A DNA stretch of 64,000 nucleotides, taken from contig CALJDU010000024.1 of the NCBI GenBank assembly GCA_938024995.1, positions 62,001 to 126,000 on the forward strand, read 5' to 3'. The notes below the pieces were generated by a model. The model was given only the letters and a program-made list of their open reading frames with translations, was not told the DNA's origin and did not search any database. Origin of the DNA: an uncultured bacterium (GTDB lineage: Bacteria > Myxococcota_A > Polyangia > Polyangiales > Houyiibacteriaceae). Each line of letters opens with the position of its first letter. Position 1 is the stretch's first letter. Of the stretch, positions 61,858-64,000 are shown piece by piece. Position numbers and translations under genes: made by a program.

Positions 61858-63173
61858 TACCGCCTCCATGGACGCCACCGGTTACGCCGTCTCGATCGGT
61901 TGATGATGTTCACGTAGAACGGTCCGCTTCGTGCCCACAGCGACCCTTCCTTGATGATGAAGCACTCGACCCAGTGCTTGCCGGTGTATTCGGCGTGCTC
62001 CCGATGGACCAGACCGGACGCCGGATCACCGCCGTTCGTCTTCGCCTCGATGAAGTCCCGTCCCCGAAGGGCGTCTTTCTCGCGTGCGTGCGCCGGTGTT
62101 GACGACCTGCCAGCGGACCTCTAATGGCTGAGGGACGTTCGTGGTCGCTTCGAATCGAAATCGGGTCCCTTCGGTGACCGGGAAGCCGTTGCTCTCAAGC
62201 GCCTTGTGGCCGCCTCGTCGCGTCGAGAAGGTACAGCGGAGCTGAACCTGATGATGTCCTCGGCGAATTGGCCAGTCGTGCTCCCGCACGTGCGAGGTGT
62301 CTCCGAGCGCCAGGAGCGCGCGGGCCGAGACAACCGCACGGTCGGCGGGGACCGACTCGGTTCCCAAGTCGCCGAACAACGCAGCCCAGTCTCCTTCCTC
62401 GACGAGGTCAAGCGCGATGGTGGCTGCGGATGAAAGCGCCTCGCGCTGAGTGTCGCCGAACGCGTCGGACAGGTCGTTGCCTGTCGGGTTGGCCGGGTCC
62501 TCGATCGAGAGCGAGTCGATGTCGTCCCGGAGCTGGCGCCAGAACTCCTTCATCCGACCGACCAACGATGTGTCGTCAACATCCTTGAGGCACTCGATGA
62601 CGAGCAGCTCGAGTATGAACGTCTTGATGTCGATGTCGGAACGAAGCTTCCAGACCTTGGCGAGCTTGATCACGTCGACCTGCCCGCTCTCGCCGATATG
62701 TGCGAGATGTGCTTTTTGAGGTTTGTCTTGAGGCGCTCCTTTTCGCCCTCCGCCTGATGGAGAAAGACGTCCTCGCGGGTGTCGTCGACGAATCTCCCGG
62801 GCACCACGTCGACGGGAAACCGCAGATTACCGTTGAGCTTGCCTACGAGCTTGATCGCCGATCGCTTCGCCTCGATGCGGTAAACGGTCTTGAGCGCCGC
62901 CTCTACAGACTCCCGGATCTCCTTCAGGGTGTCGCCTGCTCCGATGTCGTCGTTGTCGAAGTAGCAGATCGAGTCGAGATCGAAGGACGCGCGAACCATG
63001 GTCCCTTTGACCAAGGAGCCACCTAGCTCAACGCCCGGGCTCGCGTCGGGAAGCTCTCGCTCGAGCAGGCTCGCGATTCGACCGTGTTCCGCGACAAGAT
63101 CAGCGTGCTCCTGGGATTCGGCGTCAACAGTCTGCTCTGATGGGACGCTTTGGAAGAACTCTTCCGCCGTCAT
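61858..63173 (-). pseudogene. CBASS CD-NTase (cGAS/DncV-like) with AGS-C sensor, split over three frames
   Basis: The minus strand encodes a type II-like CD-NTase, which makes cyclic oligonucleotide signals on phage infection. Frame 1 (63173 to about 62713) has the nucleotidyltransferase core: G52-S53, D65-L-D67 and D122 (P-V-D-V-V-P), the full catalytic set. Frame 2 (to about 62090) continues with S-G-Q-V-D-V-I-K-L-A-K-V-W-K-L-R-S, L-E-L-L-V-I-E and D-P-A-N-P, then the start of the AGS-C sensor (R-W-Q-V-V-N-T-G). Frame 3 (to 61858) finishes AGS-C: E-Y-T-G-K-H-W-V-E-C-F-I-I and A-R-S-G-P-F-Y-V-N-I. The total, about 438 codons, matches the full family length. Joints are at an A5G run (62713-62718) and near 62081-62095. 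Decay, recoding or sequence errors are all possible. Confidence 0.72.
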
Positions 63174-63400
63174 AGGGCGTCCTCCTCGGCCAGGACGCCG
63201 GCAAGTCGATAACGAGGGTCTCGTTGCCGGGAGAACTCGTACACCGCGAGTTCAGGGTCCATCCGGGGGTTGATACACTGGCCGAGTAGAAAGGCGCCGG
63301 CGGCGGGTCCCGCGTAGAAGACGTGCACACGACAGCAGCCCGGGACCTTCCTGCGGATCGATTTCAGCACATCCAGGAACAGCCCTCGGAGTTGTTCGAG
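63170..63400 (-). pseudogene. C-terminal remnant of a SAVED-domain CBASS effector
   Basis: About 75 residues ending 4 bp into the CD-NTase gene (ATGA overlap) match the end of a SAVED domain, the cyclic-nucleotide-binding sensor of CBASS effectors: V-H-V-F-Y-A-G-P-A-A-G-A-F-L-L-G-Q, then M-D-P-E-L-A-V-Y-E-F and Y-R-L-A-G-V-L. A full SAVED effector would add over 100 more sensor residues plus a nuclease or other killer domain, none of which is visible upstream: the frame remains open to 63529, but its sequence there (H-E-R-L-R-L-L-V-L-A-P) looks like a mirror of a different plus-strand fragment. The effector therefore appears truncated and non-functional. Confidence 0.6.
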
Positions 63401-63515
63401 CTGCTGCGGCGCGAGGACGAGAAGGCGAAGTCGCTCGTGCGGGCGATGCTGGAGGCGGGGCTCGCCGAGCGGCTGTAACGCCGGCGAGCAGGCAGGCTCT
63501 TGGTCGAGAGAGGAT

Positions 63516-63551
63516 GTCGTAGTTGACATCTACTATCGACGGTCGTAGTTT
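63516..63551 (+). promoter_or_regulatory. Promoter of the BlaI-like gene with overlapping direct repeats
   Basis: A near-ideal sigma-70 promoter: TTGACA at 63523-63528, a 17-bp spacer, TAGTTT at 63546-63551. The 9-mer gtcgtagtt occurs twice (63516-63524 and 63542-63550), covering the -35 and -10 elements, and gtag-ttgacat-ctac (63519-63533) forms a small palindrome. This is the arrangement expected if the BlaI-like product represses its own promoter. Confidence 0.6.
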
Positions 63552-63598
63552 GGCCGCTGCCGGTCTTCCGATCGGCACGAATACGCGTGGAGACTGTC

Positions 63599-64000
63599 GT
63601 GAAAGGCATCCGAATTCGACCCGAACAAGATGGACTGCGCACGTCGCTCTTCGATCTCGAGGCCGAGATCATGGAGATCGTCTGGGAGCAGGGTTGGGAC
63701 GAGTTCGCCGTGACCGACGTCCACGAGCTGCTCGAGAGCCATCGAGAGATCGCGTACACGACGGTGATGACCACCGTCAGCCGCCTCTACGACAAAGAGC
63801 TCCTGACTCGTCGCAAGGAAGGCAGGCGTTACCTGTACCGTTCGATGATGACCCGGTCCGAGTACATCGAGGCGATGACCCGCGAGGTGTTGGGCAGCTT
63901 GCCGCCGATGGGACAGGACGCGGCGGTGGCGTTCCTGGTCGAGCGCGTCGCCGACGCCGACGAGGAGGAGCTGGACCGCCTGGAGGCGCTGATCCGGAAG
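63599..64000 (+). CDS. BlaI/MecI-family transcriptional repressor (runs off the window)
   Basis: At least 134 residues of a BlaI/MecI (penicillinase repressor)-type winged-helix regulator. The N-terminal [14 protein letters not shown], then the winged helix [10 protein letters not shown] ... [29 protein letters not shown], and a helical dimerisation tail are typical. Usually such repressors are cleaved or released by a BlaR1-type membrane peptidase encoded next to them; that gene would lie beyond the window. GTG 63599 has ggag six bases before it; GTG 63587 is an in-frame alternative. The 3' end is cut by the window border or is just short of it. Confidence 0.88.
   Translation, partial: MKGIRIRPEQDGLRTSLFDLEAEIMEIVWEQGWDEFAVTDVHELLESHREIAYTTVMTTVSRLYDKELLTRRKEGRRYLYRSMMTRSEYIEAMTREVLGSLPPMGQDAAVAFLVERVADADEEELDRLEALIRK

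Noticed and set aside
62206..63026. Plus-strand frames opposite the CD-NTase
   Set aside because: They lack domains, whereas the minus strand has CD-NTase motifs at all expected positions.

Overview
This 64 kb window is chromosomal DNA of a Myxococcota (myxobacterial) species, most likely of the Polyangia/Sandaracinaceae type. That placement is an inference from gene content; no rRNA or other phylogenetic marker is present. The support is: uniformly high GC; many lipoproteins with Asp/Ser/Thr-rich linkers and cysteine-rich C-x-D-x-G-N type repeats; a 1119-residue repeat protein ending in a MYXO-CTERM sorting tail; a transmembrane Hanks-type kinase next to a TPR protein; a DUF1592/1588/1585 plus DUF1552 pair; RCC1 and InlB-type B-repeat lipoproteins; and a copper ascorbate-dependent monooxygenase with a c-type haem motif. 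No tRNA, rRNA, CRISPR array or intact insertion sequence was recognised.

Layout. 0.15-3.3 kb: DUF1592/1588/1585 lipoprotein and Tat-exported DUF1552 protein (ATGA overlap). 3.3-7.4 kb: membrane Ser/Thr kinase, divergent from a TPR protein and an RCC1 lipoprotein. 7.5-15.7 kb: secreted trypsin-like protease, DUF1801 protein, 2Fe-2S ferredoxin, a Cys-rich TPR lipoprotein and a 1347-residue lipoprotein with 13 B-repeats. 15.8-21.2 kb: HelD-like helicase, NADAR protein, small GNAT, DUF5713-like protein, two-domain histidine phosphatase and ClpP. 21.3-25.2 kb: three tightly overlapping genes (NTF2-like lipoprotein, RetSat/CrtI-type oxidoreductase, and a pseudouridine synthase fused to an rRNA methyltransferase). 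25.3-29.4 kb: patatin, a fatty-acid desaturase fused to its own ferredoxin reductase, and an alpha/beta-hydrolase with an unusual nucleophile site. 29.4-34.9 kb: a short RlmN/Cfr-like radical SAM protein, divergent from a compact run of AbiEii-type nucleotidyltransferase, TIGR02996/LRR protein, sulfotransferase and Cys-type sulfatase. 35.1-38.1 kb: SDR, membrane-anchored NlpC/P60-like protein, amidohydrolase. 38.5-41.9 kb: the cysteine-repeat MYXO-CTERM protein with a strong terminator. 42.2-50.5 kb: small hypothetical proteins and lipoproteins, VOC protein, AraC regulator and a large unknown lipoprotein. 50.7-60.6 kb: DUF4345 protein, a broken lipoprotein gene, MBL-fold hydrolase, SelO, secreted proteins, copper monooxygenase operon, OmpR/EnvZ-type two-component system.

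The most notable locus is at the right end. Between a lipoprotein gene that seems to be cut (ends 61731) and a BlaI/MecI-type repressor (from 63599) lies a minus-strand remnant of a type II CBASS anti-phage system. It consists of the last part of a SAVED effector overlapping (ATGA) a CD-NTase. The CD-NTase keeps its catalytic residues and an AGS-C sensor domain, but it is spread over three reading frames. The first frame change sits on an AAAAAG run, where a -1 slip or one extra A restores the protein. This could be a decayed immune island, recoding, or assembly error.

Limits: families were assigned by eye from motifs, no homology search was possible, and several starts (non-ATG) are choices that are argued in the entries.
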